Origin: Acidobacteriota bacterium
GTDB taxonomy: Bacteria > Acidobacteriota > Blastocatellia > RBC074
Length of the DNA stretch: 14,577 bases
Assembly (NCBI GenBank): GCA_022614735.1
Contig: JAKEHZ010000038.1
Span: 1-14,577, forward strand
Direction of reading: 5' to 3'
A program made the position numbers and the translations under genes. Every line of letters starts with the position of its first letter. The stretch's first letter is position 1. A model generated the notes under the pieces. That model was not told where the DNA came from and searched no databases. It saw only the letters and a program-made list of their open reading frames with translations. Of the stretch, positions 1 to 7,538 are shown piece after piece.

Positions 1-64
1 ATCCTAGAAATTTTCCGTTTGTTCCGTTATTTCCGTTTGTTCCGTTTTCTCTCTTCCCTTCCAT
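1..64 (-). CDS. Possible 5' fragment of an unidentified gene downstream of nuoJ
   Basis: An ATG on the minus strand (plus-strand cat at 62-64) opens a frame that stays open to the window edge, about 21 codons. It begins MEGKRENGTNGNNGTNG and then turns less repetitive (KFLG). The Asn/Gly/Thr-rich stretch is encoded by a direct repeat at 13-28 and 31-46 with an 18-bp period, a multiple of three, unlike the heptamers elsewhere in the window. It lies 47 bp after the nuoJ stop in the same direction, so it may be the next operon gene. nuoI is missing from its usual place and is one candidate, but nothing in 21 residues identifies it. No clear ribosome binding site is visible, and chance translation of a noncoding repeat is also possible. 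Confidence 0.35.
   Translation of the reverse strand, partial: MEGKRENGTNGNNGTNGKFLG
13..46. repeat. Two direct copies of a 16-bp T-rich repeat
   Basis: The sequence ttccgtttgttccgtt occurs at 13-28 and again at 31-46, separated by two bases, giving an 18-bp period. Each copy itself contains two ttccgtt units. Read on the minus strand it encodes Asn-Gly-Thr-Asn-Gly-Asn-like peptide in an open frame, so it may be low-complexity coding sequence rather than intergenic repeat. Confidence 0.6.
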
Positions 65-90
65 AACCACAAAATCCGTTAGTACCTGGA

Positions 91-108
91 GATCTGAGAT
101 TTGAAATC
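91..108. repeat. Short remnant of the tttgaga-type heptamer repeat
   Basis: The 18 bases gatctgagatttgaaatc lie 3 bp beyond the nuoJ stop codon. Closely similar sequence (gatctgagatttgag...tttgaaat) occurs in the spacer between the first two tRNAs at 14025-14056. This is a minimal copy, with one heptamer step plus flanks, of a family found at opposite ends of the window. Confidence 0.5.
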
Positions 109-111
109 ACC

Positions 112-738
112 TCAGGCCGCGACCTCCTCTTTTGATTTTTCCACAGATTGATGAGCCTCCTGCAGTTCATCCTGCTCGACCATCAGGGCCTGCTCCATAC
201 GGTCGATGTCTTCTTTCTTCTCTCTTCGCGCCAGCAGCATCGAGCCGACGATCGCCATGAGGATCAGCACAGAGACAGCTTCAAATGGCAGCACATAGGT
301 CGTGAACATCCCATTCGCGATTGACTCGACTGTGCCAAGTGACTGTGAGGGATCAGTCAGGGTATTAGTGCTGGGGATCGGCGCCGGAGCGTCGTTGACA
401 TAGCGAATGACAACGAAAACCTCGCCGAGCAATGCCAGAAAGAGCGGGGCGGCCAACCATTTGAGATACTTCAGTCTGTCAGTCTTCGACTCCTCCTCAC
501 GCACATTGAGCAGCATGATCACAAAGACGAAAAGGACCATTATCGCCCCCGCGTAGACGATGATCTGTACCGCCGCAATGAATTGCGCATAGAGCAACAG
601 GAATAATGCCGCCAGAGAGCACAAAACGACGATCAGGCCAATGGCACTGTAGATCGGGTTGCGTTGCAGGATCATATTGAATGCCGCAACCACAGCTAAT
701 GCCGCCAGTCCTAAAAAGAGTATTTGAACGAAATCCAT
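112..738 (-). CDS. nuoJ: NADH-quinone oxidoreductase subunit J
   Basis: This is a membrane-arm subunit of respiratory complex I, which couples NADH oxidation and quinone reduction to proton pumping. The 208-residue protein has five predicted membrane segments (about 6-22, 30-49, 54-77, 93-111 and 148-170). The third carries the family hallmark QIIVYAGAIMVLFVFVIMLLN-like helix at about 58-78, the helix known to contain a pi-bulge in complex I. A highly charged tail of about 38 residues (from Arg171) follows the last helix and looks like a cytoplasmic coiled coil. The frame is open to an ATG at 780, but that start would overlap nuoH. The ATG at 738 is preceded by GGGAG with 5-nt spacing and begins MDFVQILF, like other NuoJ proteins. 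nuoJ follows nuoH directly; nuoI is absent between them. Confidence 0.93.
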   Translation of the reverse strand: MDFVQILFLGLAALAVVAAFNMILQRNPIYSAIGLIVVLCSLAALFLLLYAQFIAAVQIIVYAGAIMVLFVFVIMLLNVREEESKTDRLKYLKWLAAPLFLALLGEVFVVIRYVNDAPAPIPSTNTLTDPSQSLGTVESIANGMFTTYVLPFEAVSVLILMAIVGSMLLARREKKEDIDRMEQALMVEQDELQEAHQSVEKSKEEVAA

Positions 739-743
739 AAAAG

Positions 744-748
744 CTCCC
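744..748 (-). promoter_or_regulatory. Ribosome binding site that fixes the nuoJ start
   Basis: On the minus strand this reads GGGAG and sits 5 nt before the ATG at 738-736. It favours that start over the in-frame ATG at 780, which would lie inside the end of nuoH. Confidence 0.6.
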
Positions 749-769
749 AGTCGAGGAGTTGTTAAACAA

Positions 770-1822
770 TCAATAGACAAAGATGCCTATTACTGCCGAG
801 AGCAGAATGTTGAAGAGCGCAGCCGGAAGCAGGAATTTCCAGCCGAAATTCATCAATTGATCATACCGGAAGCGCGGCAACGTTCCGCGTAGCCAGATGT
901 AGAGGAACATGAAGAAGAAAACCTTGAGGAAGAAATAGAGCGGTCCGAGCAGCGGGTATTGTCCGACGAAAGGCCCGTTCCAACCACCGAGAAAGAGAAC
1001 GGTCGCTAGAATCGAGACCGTCAGCATGTTCACGTATTCCGCCATGAAAAACATGGCAAACTTCAAGGAACTGCTGTATTCCGTATGAAAACCCGCAACC
1101 AGTTCCGTTTCCGCTTCAGGGAGATCAAAGGGTATGCGATTAGTCTCAGCAATAGCGCTGATCAGGTAAATCATGAAAGCGATTATGCCTGCCGGGAAAA
1201 GCGCGAGGATGTTCCATTTAAACCCACCCCAGCCTGCCTGCCCCTCGACAATTTTGACCAGGTCCAGTGTACCGGCGTGAATTACAACGGCAATAAGCGA
1301 AAGCGACAGCGCCAATTCGTAGCTGATCATCTGGGCTGATGAACGAAGGCCGCCGAGCAAGCTGTATTTTGAATTGGAAGCCCAGCCCCCTAACACCATG
1401 CCATACACTCCAAGGCTCGTCATCGCCAGCACGTAGAGTAACCCGATATTGAAATTGGTGACGTATAACGTCGTCGGGCCAATAAACGGAAGATAGACCT
1501 CCGGACCAATGGGATAGACGATCCCCACCATAAATGCAGGGATGACCGCTACGACAGGCGCGAAAATATAGAGCCACTTGTTGACGGCCAGCGGAATGAT
1601 GTCTTCCTTGAAGAGAAACTTGATGCCATCCGCGATCGACTGGAACAACCCGAAAGGACCAACGCGGTTGGGGCCAAGCCGGTTCTGCATGAATGCCAGC
1701 GTCCTTCGCTCAATCCAATTCATCGAGACAGGCGAGAGCAGTCCAATCACGAAAACGATGAGAATCTTTATCAGGGATTCGAGGATGTAATGATAATCGA
1801 TCGATTCAAATAGTGATGACAT
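770..1822 (-). CDS. nuoH: NADH-quinone oxidoreductase subunit H
   Basis: This membrane subunit (ND1 homologue) joins the peripheral and membrane arms of complex I and forms much of the quinone-access channel. At 350 residues it has the usual length and about eight hydrophobic helices. Family motifs are clear: ERRTLAFMQNRLGPNRVGPFG near residues 38-58, followed by the amphipathic DGIKFLFKEDIIP segment, and the acidic loop NRIPFDLPEAETELVAGFHTEYSS near residues 228-251, which belongs to the E-channel and quinone pocket. The ATG lies 7 bp after the nuoG stop codon, so translation is probably coupled; no strong Shine-Dalgarno is seen. The next gene is nuoJ rather than the expected nuoI. Confidence 0.97.
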   Translation of the reverse strand: MSSLFESIDYHYILESLIKILIVFVIGLLSPVSMNWIERRTLAFMQNRLGPNRVGPFGLFQSIADGIKFLFKEDIIPLAVNKWLYIFAPVVAVIPAFMVGIVYPIGPEVYLPFIGPTTLYVTNFNIGLLYVLAMTSLGVYGMVLGGWASNSKYSLLGGLRSSAQMISYELALSLSLIAVVIHAGTLDLVKIVEGQAGWGGFKWNILALFPAGIIAFMIYLISAIAETNRIPFDLPEAETELVAGFHTEYSSSLKFAMFFMAEYVNMLTVSILATVLFLGGWNGPFVGQYPLLGPLYFFLKVFFFMFLYIWLRGTLPRFRYDQLMNFGWKFLLPAALFNILLSAVIGIFVY

Positions 1823-1829
1823 ATATCGT

Positions 1830-4280
1830 TTAAGCCGGGAATATCAGCGGCGCGGGTGTTTCTGCCTGAGCCTCCTGCGGCAATTTCGGTGTTATCATCT
1901 CCGAGTATCGAGTGATTAAGGGATATCGCTTCTGCAGGCGCGAACCCGCCTTCTCCGTTATCTCGTGGCGTTCTACCGAGATATTTCTGTTGATGCGCTC
2001 GACCTGGATTGCCAGCCGCTCCATCAAATCAGCCACGTTGATCTTGCTTAAATCAGGCTGCGAGCGTTTGATTTGCGTCGCCCCTTCATTCGCCAGCAAG
2101 TTATGTGACAACCCGGCATATCCTTCGACATTATCAGAGATATCCTTAAACACATTCTTGAGCTGACCTTGATAACCGAATTCAATGCCCATCAACCTGG
2201 CGACTAAGTTAACGACCATCCAGTCGGGCCGCGCTTGCCCGACGGGCGGAATTGAACGACGCACAAATTGAACCTGTGAGCCGTTGTTGACCTGTGTGCC
2301 CTGCGCTTCGGCAAAGCTCGTCACCGGGAAGACGACATCCGCGAGCCTGGCCGTATCGGTCAGGAACATCTCCTGGACTACGAGGAAATCGAGTTTCTCA
2401 AGCTGTAATCTGATCAGCTCAGCATCGCCGTTGGCCTTCGCGACGACATCCTCGCCAGCGATATAGAGTGCCTTGATGCCGCCTCCCACCGAGTTGAGCA
2501 TCGCCTGCGCCATCATCCCACCTCTCGTCGCGCTCGACATCCCCATCTGCCATGCGCCCATCGTGTTCGAGTAGCGTACCAGCGGCACAAAGGAGAACTT
2601 CGTCTCTGAACGAACCGGATCAGCCCCAACATCGAGCGTCGGTCGCTCGACGATGTATGTAAAGGGATTTTCATTGATCGAAGGCTTCTGCGTCGAGTTC
2701 GATGAACGCACCTCACGTTGCAACGCATCTATATGAGCCTTCTTTGCAGCCTCTGCCGTCTCAACACTCGGCGTGGCCAGCCTCTGTTCGAGCAATGCCA
2801 GCGCTTCCAGAGCTGCGCCACGCAGCTCATCGCCAAATATCACCACCACTCTGCCGCTCTCGAGCAAACCGCGGCGGAGCGCTCGTATCTCATCGGCATG
2901 CGCGCCCATCGCACCGGCCGCTTCGTCGATCTTCGACTCATCAAGCAGCGCATAAACTATGGCGCTCTCGCTACCCTCACGCGCGAGGATGGAAATCTGC
3001 GCTTGACGTTCCAGTCGCGATGGCGACGCATTGACGATGAAAAGCCGTGCGGCCTTTTGCCTCACCGCCCAGCGAATCGAAAATGCAGTCAATGGGTTCT
3101 CTTCATTCGGATCTGAGCCGATGAGCAAGATCGCGTCCGCGTTCTGAATGTGTTCCTGAGTCGCAATCGTCGGCGTGCCGTACCTGAAGAACGCCGCCAG
3201 GTCAATTTCATCATCATCCTGATAAAACTCCGCATGCTCCGTTTCAAGCGCTTCCGTTGCAAACCTCCTGAGCGTGTGTTGATCCTCGTTCAACAATCGT
3301 GCAGCACTGATCAGGCCGATCGAATTGCCACCGTATAACGCTTTGACCTCGTTTAAACTCGATGCCGCGTAAGTCAAAGCTTCGTCCCAGGTGGCAGGAA
3401 CAAGGTGTTCTCCACGACGGATCATCGGCCGATCCAGACGCTCGCGGTTATGGACGAAGTCGATTGTGTAACGGCCGAGCGAGCAAAGAAAATCGTGATT
3501 GATGCCGCCTGCCGTGCGACCGCGACCATCACGCGCGACGGTGCGAATGATTTTCTCGGCCCGCGTCCCGGCAAGCATCGAACAGCCATCGGAACAGAAG
3601 TTACAAACAGTCGGTGTCTGCTTCAAATCCCACGGCCGGGCGATGTACTTGTAAGGCACGTGCAGCAGAGTGCCTGTCGGACAGACATCGACACAATTGC
3701 CGCAGTCCGAACATTCGACCCACCCGTTGAATGAACTGATGAGCGTATGAGACCCGCGATTGACCGTCGTGATCGCAAACTCGTCCATCCACTCTTCACA
3801 GACGCGCGTGCAGCGCTTGCAAACCACACATCGCTGCGGGTCGTTATACATGAACGGCGAAATCTGTCGTTCGAGATAATTCTCTTTATCCTCGAACGGA
3901 AAGCGAGTCCGGTCCTCACCAAACCCATAAGTCTGATCCTGTAATTCGCACTCGCCGGCGCGGTCGCAGACCGGACAATCGACCGGATGGTTGGAGAGCA
4001 GGAATTCGATCATCGCTGCGCGAACATCTTCTATCTCCTGTGAATTGGTTGTGACGACCATGCCTTCACTGACCGGCATCGTACAGGCGGTTTGCAGCTT
4101 CGCATTTTTCGGATTGTCCACGCGCACAACACACAGCCGGCACGAAGCTTGCGGCGTCAAGCCTCTGAAATGGCAGAAGCGTGGGAGGTAGATCCCATTC
4201 ATCTCGCACGCCTCGATCAACAACTCGCCGCGCGGCGCGCTGACCTCTTGTCCGTTAATTGTGATTTTGACTGTTTCCAT
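1830..4280 (-). CDS. nuoG: NADH-quinone oxidoreductase subunit G
   Basis: This is the large iron-sulfur subunit of the peripheral NADH-dehydrogenase module of complex I. In the 816 residues, ligand sets can be read in order: a [2Fe-2S] set Cys36, 47, 50, 66; the His-ligated [4Fe-4S] cluster N5 at His98, Cys102, 105, 111; two ferredoxin-type sets, Cys151, 154, 157, 161 and Cys190, 193, 196, 200; and a further Cys226, 229, 233, 266 set matching the distal N7 cluster, known from only some bacteria such as E. coli and Thermus. A degenerate molybdopterin-oxidoreductase domain fills the rest. A polar, low-complexity stretch near residues 510-560 separates two parts of that domain. The gene begins 5 bp after the nuoF stop and has only weak Shine-Dalgarno-like sequence (GGCGG, rather far upstream), consistent with coupled translation. 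Confidence 0.96.
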   Translation of the reverse strand: METVKITINGQEVSAPRGELLIEACEMNGIYLPRFCHFRGLTPQASCRLCVVRVDNPKNAKLQTACTMPVSEGMVVTTNSQEIEDVRAAMIEFLLSNHPVDCPVCDRAGECELQDQTYGFGEDRTRFPFEDKENYLERQISPFMYNDPQRCVVCKRCTRVCEEWMDEFAITTVNRGSHTLISSFNGWVECSDCGNCVDVCPTGTLLHVPYKYIARPWDLKQTPTVCNFCSDGCSMLAGTRAEKIIRTVARDGRGRTAGGINHDFLCSLGRYTIDFVHNRERLDRPMIRRGEHLVPATWDEALTYAASSLNEVKALYGGNSIGLISAARLLNEDQHTLRRFATEALETEHAEFYQDDDEIDLAAFFRYGTPTIATQEHIQNADAILLIGSDPNEENPLTAFSIRWAVRQKAARLFIVNASPSRLERQAQISILAREGSESAIVYALLDESKIDEAAGAMGAHADEIRALRRGLLESGRVVVIFGDELRGAALEALALLEQRLATPSVETAEAAKKAHIDALQREVRSSNSTQKPSINENPFTYIVERPTLDVGADPVRSETKFSFVPLVRYSNTMGAWQMGMSSATRGGMMAQAMLNSVGGGIKALYIAGEDVVAKANGDAELIRLQLEKLDFLVVQEMFLTDTARLADVVFPVTSFAEAQGTQVNNGSQVQFVRRSIPPVGQARPDWMVVNLVARLMGIEFGYQGQLKNVFKDISDNVEGYAGLSHNLLANEGATQIKRSQPDLSKINVADLMERLAIQVERINRNISVERHEITEKAGSRLQKRYPLITRYSEMITPKLPQEAQAETPAPLIFPA

Positions 4281-4285
4281 AATTG

Positions 4286-5572
4286 TTAATCCGCCGCCTT
4301 ATGTATCTGCACAAGATCGTATTTGATCCTGCGATCAAAATCGTCGCGGAATTTATCGATTGCTGACTGGACAGGCATCGCAGCTGCATCACCGAGCGGG
4401 CAGAAGCTCTTGAATAAAATTTTATCGGCCAGATCGTAGAGCAACTCAATATCTCCGGGTCGGCCTTCATAACGCTTCATGCGATCAAATACCTTGTAGA
4501 GCCAGCGCGTGCCTTCGCGGCACGGGGTACACCAGCCACATGATTCGTGCATGTAAAAATGAGTGATATTTCGTGTCGTCTCGAAGATGTCAGTCGACTC
4601 GTCCATGACGATTACGCCACCGGAACCGAGCATCGAGCCGACCGCTGCGACAGATTCGTAATCCATATTGCACTTTCCTGCCTCGGCAGCATTGATTATC
4701 GGCACTGATGAGCCTCCGGGAATGACCGCCTTAAGTTTGCGCCCGCCCGGGATCCCACCGCACTCTTCATTGATGAGATTCATGAGCGGATAGCCCAATG
4801 GTACTTCGTAATTGCCCGGACGATTGACGTGGCCGCTGACCGTATAGAGCTTTGTGCCGCCGCTCTTTTCAGTTCCCAGCGCGCGATATGCATCACCCCC
4901 GTTGAGGATAATCCAGGGGACCGCGGCCAGAGTCTCAACGTTGTTGACGATTGTCGGACCGCCGTAGAGACCGACTACTGCCGGAAATGGCGGCTTCAAA
5001 CGCGGATGACCACGCTTTCCTTCGAGCGATTCAAGCAATGCAGTCTCTTCGCCACAAATGTAGGCTCCCGCGCCGGGATGCACATACATGTCGTGATCGA
5101 ACCCCGACCCGAGAATTTTCTTGCCAAGATAACCGCGCTGATAAGCTTGAGCGATGGCCTTCTCGAGGATCTCTTTGATATACCAGTACTCGCCGCGAAT
5201 GTAGATATACGAGACGTTCGCTCCCAGAGTGTAAGCCGCGATGATCATTCCTTCGATCATCTGATGCGGATCGTAACGCATCAGATCGCGGTCTTTGCCT
5301 GTACCCGGCTCGGATTCATCGGCATTGTTGATGAGATATTTCGGTCGCTTCGACTCCTTAGGCACGAAGCCCCATTTCATTCCCGTCGGAAAGCCCGCTC
5401 CGCCACGTCCACGGAGAGCCGATTTCTTGACTTCTTCGAGTATCTTTTCAGGCGTTAGCTCTTTGAACGCCTTCTCCAGCGCTTGATAACCGCCCGTCTT
5501 GAGATAAACATCAATATCGCAAGCTTTGCCTTTGAGATCGAATCGAGATGTGAGTACTTTGGTCATATTCAC
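4286..5572 (-). CDS. nuoF: NADH-quinone oxidoreductase subunit F (NADH- and FMN-binding)
   Basis: This subunit is where NADH is oxidised: it binds NADH, FMN and cluster N3. The 428-residue protein shows the FMN-site glycine motif GRGGAGFPTGMKW at 55-67, the nucleotide-binding stretch GAGAYICGEETALLES at 167-182, and [4Fe-4S] ligands Cys345, 348, 351 and Cys391 (ESCGWCTPC and SFCPLGD). The start is a GTG that overlaps the nuoE stop (GTGA). AAGG lies 6 nt before this GTG, whereas the nearby in-frame ATG at 5566 would be 12 nt away, so GTG is preferred. The alternative shortens the protein by only two residues. The GTGA overlap indicates translational coupling with nuoE. Confidence 0.96.
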   Translation of the reverse strand: MNMTKVLTSRFDLKGKACDIDVYLKTGGYQALEKAFKELTPEKILEEVKKSALRGRGGAGFPTGMKWGFVPKESKRPKYLINNADESEPGTGKDRDLMRYDPHQMIEGMIIAAYTLGANVSYIYIRGEYWYIKEILEKAIAQAYQRGYLGKKILGSGFDHDMYVHPGAGAYICGEETALLESLEGKRGHPRLKPPFPAVVGLYGGPTIVNNVETLAAVPWIILNGGDAYRALGTEKSGGTKLYTVSGHVNRPGNYEVPLGYPLMNLINEECGGIPGGRKLKAVIPGGSSVPIINAAEAGKCNMDYESVAAVGSMLGSGGVIVMDESTDIFETTRNITHFYMHESCGWCTPCREGTRWLYKVFDRMKRYEGRPGDIELLYDLADKILFKSFCPLGDAAAMPVQSAIDKFRDDFDRRIKYDLVQIHKAAD

Positions 5573-6033
5573 TTTAGACCTTCAATAATCTTGTCTAGGC
5601 TCTCAGTATTTATTTTTTCGTGGTAGTCGAAATTGACCTGGAGGACCGGCGCGAGGTCACAATAACCGAGACATTCGACTTCTACCAGCGTGAATCGGCC
5701 ATCAGGCGTGGTCTCGCCCAGTTTGCATCCCAGTTTCCGGCTGATGTGCTCGGTAATCTGCTCCGCGCCGAGCAGCATGCAGGAGACTGTCCGGCAAACC
5801 TGTAGCTTGTATTTGCCGATCGGCTTGCGCGAATACATCGTGTAGAAGGTTACAACTTCTTCCACTTCGTTGATCCGCATGTCGAGCCGCTTCGCCAGGT
5901 ATTTGATGTCATCATCGGTTACATAACCATTTTCTTCCTGCGCAATGTAGAGAGCAGGAAGAATGGCCGAGCGTTTGACAGGATAATGTGAAATTATTTC
6001 GTCGAGCTTCTTTTCGTTGGATTCACTGTACAT
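5569..6033 (-). CDS. nuoE: NADH-quinone oxidoreductase subunit E
   Basis: This is the 24-kDa-type thioredoxin-fold subunit of the NADH-dehydrogenase module. It carries [2Fe-2S] cluster N1a, which accepts an electron from the flavin. The 154-residue protein has the helical N-terminal region (YPVKRSAILPALYIAQEENGYV) and the four ligands Cys80, Cys85, Cys121 and Cys125 in the family spacing C-x4-C...C-x3-C. The ATG is the only sensible start because conserved sequence begins at about residue 12. A tandem-heptamer array and a 75-bp-arm hairpin begin at the base next to the ATG and fill the whole 191-bp gap to nuoD. The pre-start sequence is therefore repeat (GACTGAAAACTGAA) with no Shine-Dalgarno. 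The stop codon overlaps the nuoF start. Confidence 0.95.
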   Translation of the reverse strand: MYSESNEKKLDEIISHYPVKRSAILPALYIAQEENGYVTDDDIKYLAKRLDMRINEVEEVVTFYTMYSRKPIGKYKLQVCRTVSCMLLGAEQITEHISRKLGCKLGETTPDGRFTLVEVECLGYCDLAPVLQVNFDYHEKINTESLDKIIEGLK

Positions 6034-6223
6034 TTCAGTTTTCAGTCTTCAGTTTTCAGTTTTCAGTTTTCAGTCGTAACTACACAGCCGGTGGTGCAGT
6101 ACGGGGAGCGTAAGCGACCTGAGCCTTGATAAAACGGCCTCTCGCCGAGGCTCAGGTCGCTTACGCTCCCCGTACTGCACCACCGGCTGTGTAGTTACGA
6201 CTGAAAACTGAAAACTGAAAACT
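6034..6223. repeat. Composite inverted-repeat element with 75-bp perfect arms, between nuoD and nuoE
   Basis: Bases 6051-6125 and 6149-6223 are perfect reverse complements (75 bp each), separated by a 23-base loop that itself holds a cggc/gccg mini-stem. Each arm is an outer stretch of tandem heptamers (ttcagtt type) joined to a unique core of about 50 bp (6076-6125; mirror copy 6149-6198). On the nuoE side the array continues outside the pairing region, giving six heptamers in a row at 6034-6075 (ttcagtt, with ttcagtc variants). The element fills the gap exactly: it touches the nuoE ATG and ends one base before the nuoD stop codon. In nuo mRNA it would form a very long, stable hairpin. There is no U-run, so it is not a typical intrinsic terminator. 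Confidence 0.93.
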
Positions 6224-6224
6224 T

Positions 6225-7460
6225 TCAACGATCTATATCTCCCAGAACAATGTCGATGCTGCCGATGACTGCGACCACATCAGCTATCAACTGGCCTTCG
6301 ACCATCGCGGGCAGCGCAGAGAGGTTTACATATGATGGAGCGCGGACGCGAACACGATAGGGCCGCTCTTCGCCATTGCTCACAATGTAATAACCCAATT
6401 CGCCGCGCGCTGATTCGATCGACTGATAGACTTCGCCGATCGGGACGGTGAATCCTTCCGAAGCGATGAGGAAATGATGAATCATGACGTCGATATGCTG
6501 CTTCATCAGATCACGATTAGGAAGTTCCAGCTTCGGATGATTGGACAACACCGGCCCTGGTTCTTTCAGACGTTCGAGAGCCTGGTTGCAGATCCTCCAG
6601 CTCTCCTCCATTTCATCCATCCGCACCAGATAGCGCGACCAGACATCACCACCATCGTAGACGGGGACTCTGAAATCGTAGGTATCATAACCGGAATAAG
6701 GTTCGGCCTTTCGAATGTCCCAATTGACGCCGCTCCCGCGAATCGTCGGCCCCGAGAGCCCCCAATTGATCGCATCTTCCTTCGATACTATGCCAACCCC
6801 TTTCGTGCGTCGCTGGAAGATCTTGTTGCCAGTCACAAGTTTCTTCGCTTCCCCGAGATATTTAGGAAACTCTTTGAGGAAATCTGCGACCAGCGGCAAG
6901 AAATTGGTTGGGACGTCATACCGACAACCGCCGATGATGAAGTAGCTTTGATGAAGGCGAGCTCCGGAAGCGCACTCGAATATGTCGAGGACCCTCTCTC
7001 GCTCGGTGAAAGCATAGAAGAATGCCGTCATCGCGCCGATATCCATGGCGTGCGTGCCCCACCAGACGAGATGCGAGGTGAGCCGATTCAGCTCGGTCAG
7101 GAGCACTCGCAGGTCTTGTGCGCGTCTGGGCACATCGACACCCATCAATTTCTCAACCGCGAGGCAATACCCAAGGTCGTTACCCATTGAGTTGAGGTAA
7201 TCCATCCGGCAAGTTATCGTCACGACCTGTTGCCATTTCTCTTTCTCCATCGTCTTTTCCATGCCGGTATGGAGATAACCGATGTCGGGCGTAGCCTTAA
7301 CGACTGTCTCCCCGTCAAGCACGAGTTCTAATCGAAGTACGCCGTGAGTCGAGGGATGCTGCGGCCCAAGCGAAACGGTCATCAGCGTATCCGCAAGCGG
7401 GTCAGGCCTGCGAAGCATTGAGACGGACGAGGTCGGAACTATTATTTCTTTAGCTCGCAT
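6225..7460 (-). CDS. nuoD: NADH-quinone oxidoreductase subunit D
   Basis: This 49-kDa-type subunit belongs to the connecting module and, with NuoB and NuoH, forms the quinone-reduction site. The 411-residue protein contains LGPQHPSTHGVLRL with His39, and CRMDYLNS with Tyr88; these correspond to the His and Tyr that contact the quinone head-group in Thermus Nqo4. The C-terminus GSIDIVLGDIDR is typical of the family. The first about 25 residues (MRAKEIIVPTSSVSMLRRPD) are variable. The ATG at 7460 is directly preceded by a heptamer repeat with no Shine-Dalgarno, and the internal ATG at 7418 has no better one. The gene is flanked by repeat hairpins on both sides, towards nuoC and towards nuoE. 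Confidence 0.96.
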   Translation of the reverse strand: MRAKEIIVPTSSVSMLRRPDPLADTLMTVSLGPQHPSTHGVLRLELVLDGETVVKATPDIGYLHTGMEKTMEKEKWQQVVTITCRMDYLNSMGNDLGYCLAVEKLMGVDVPRRAQDLRVLLTELNRLTSHLVWWGTHAMDIGAMTAFFYAFTERERVLDIFECASGARLHQSYFIIGGCRYDVPTNFLPLVADFLKEFPKYLGEAKKLVTGNKIFQRRTKGVGIVSKEDAINWGLSGPTIRGSGVNWDIRKAEPYSGYDTYDFRVPVYDGGDVWSRYLVRMDEMEESWRICNQALERLKEPGPVLSNHPKLELPNRDLMKQHIDVMIHHFLIASEGFTVPIGEVYQSIESARGELGYYIVSNGEERPYRVRVRAPSYVNLSALPAMVEGQLIADVVAVIGSIDIVLGDIDR

Positions 7461-7465
7461 ATTTT

Positions 7466-7538
7466 GATTGCGGATTGCGGATTGCGGATTGCGGATTTAA
7501 CTGCGGAACTATTCTTCTAAATCCGCAATCCGCAATCC
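7466..7538. repeat. gattgcg-heptamer inverted repeat between nuoC and nuoD
   Basis: Four complete tandem copies of gattgcg plus gattt occupy 7466-7498. Bases 7519-7538 carry the complementary array, pairing perfectly over 20 bp with 7479-7498 around a 20-base loop. The left array has two more units than the right. The right arm ends on the first plus-strand base of the nuoC stop codon (cta at 7538-7540), and the left end is 5 bases from the nuoD ATG. The same heptamer recurs between tRNA-Tyr and tRNA-Gly about 6.7 kb away. Confidence 0.92.

Noticed and set aside
2702..3116. Several plus-strand frames of 60-132 codons within nuoG
   Set aside because: They lie opposite a gene whose minus-strand frame has intact cluster-binding motifs and family length; the plus-strand products show no domain-like pattern.
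4829..5458. 209-codon plus-strand frame within nuoF
   Set aside because: It is antisense to the conserved FMN- and NADH-binding parts of NuoF; its length follows from codon bias of the real gene.
6051..6223. Intrinsic transcription terminator
   Set aside because: The stem is far longer than usual terminators and no U-run follows on either strand. The downstream nuo genes also need read-through.
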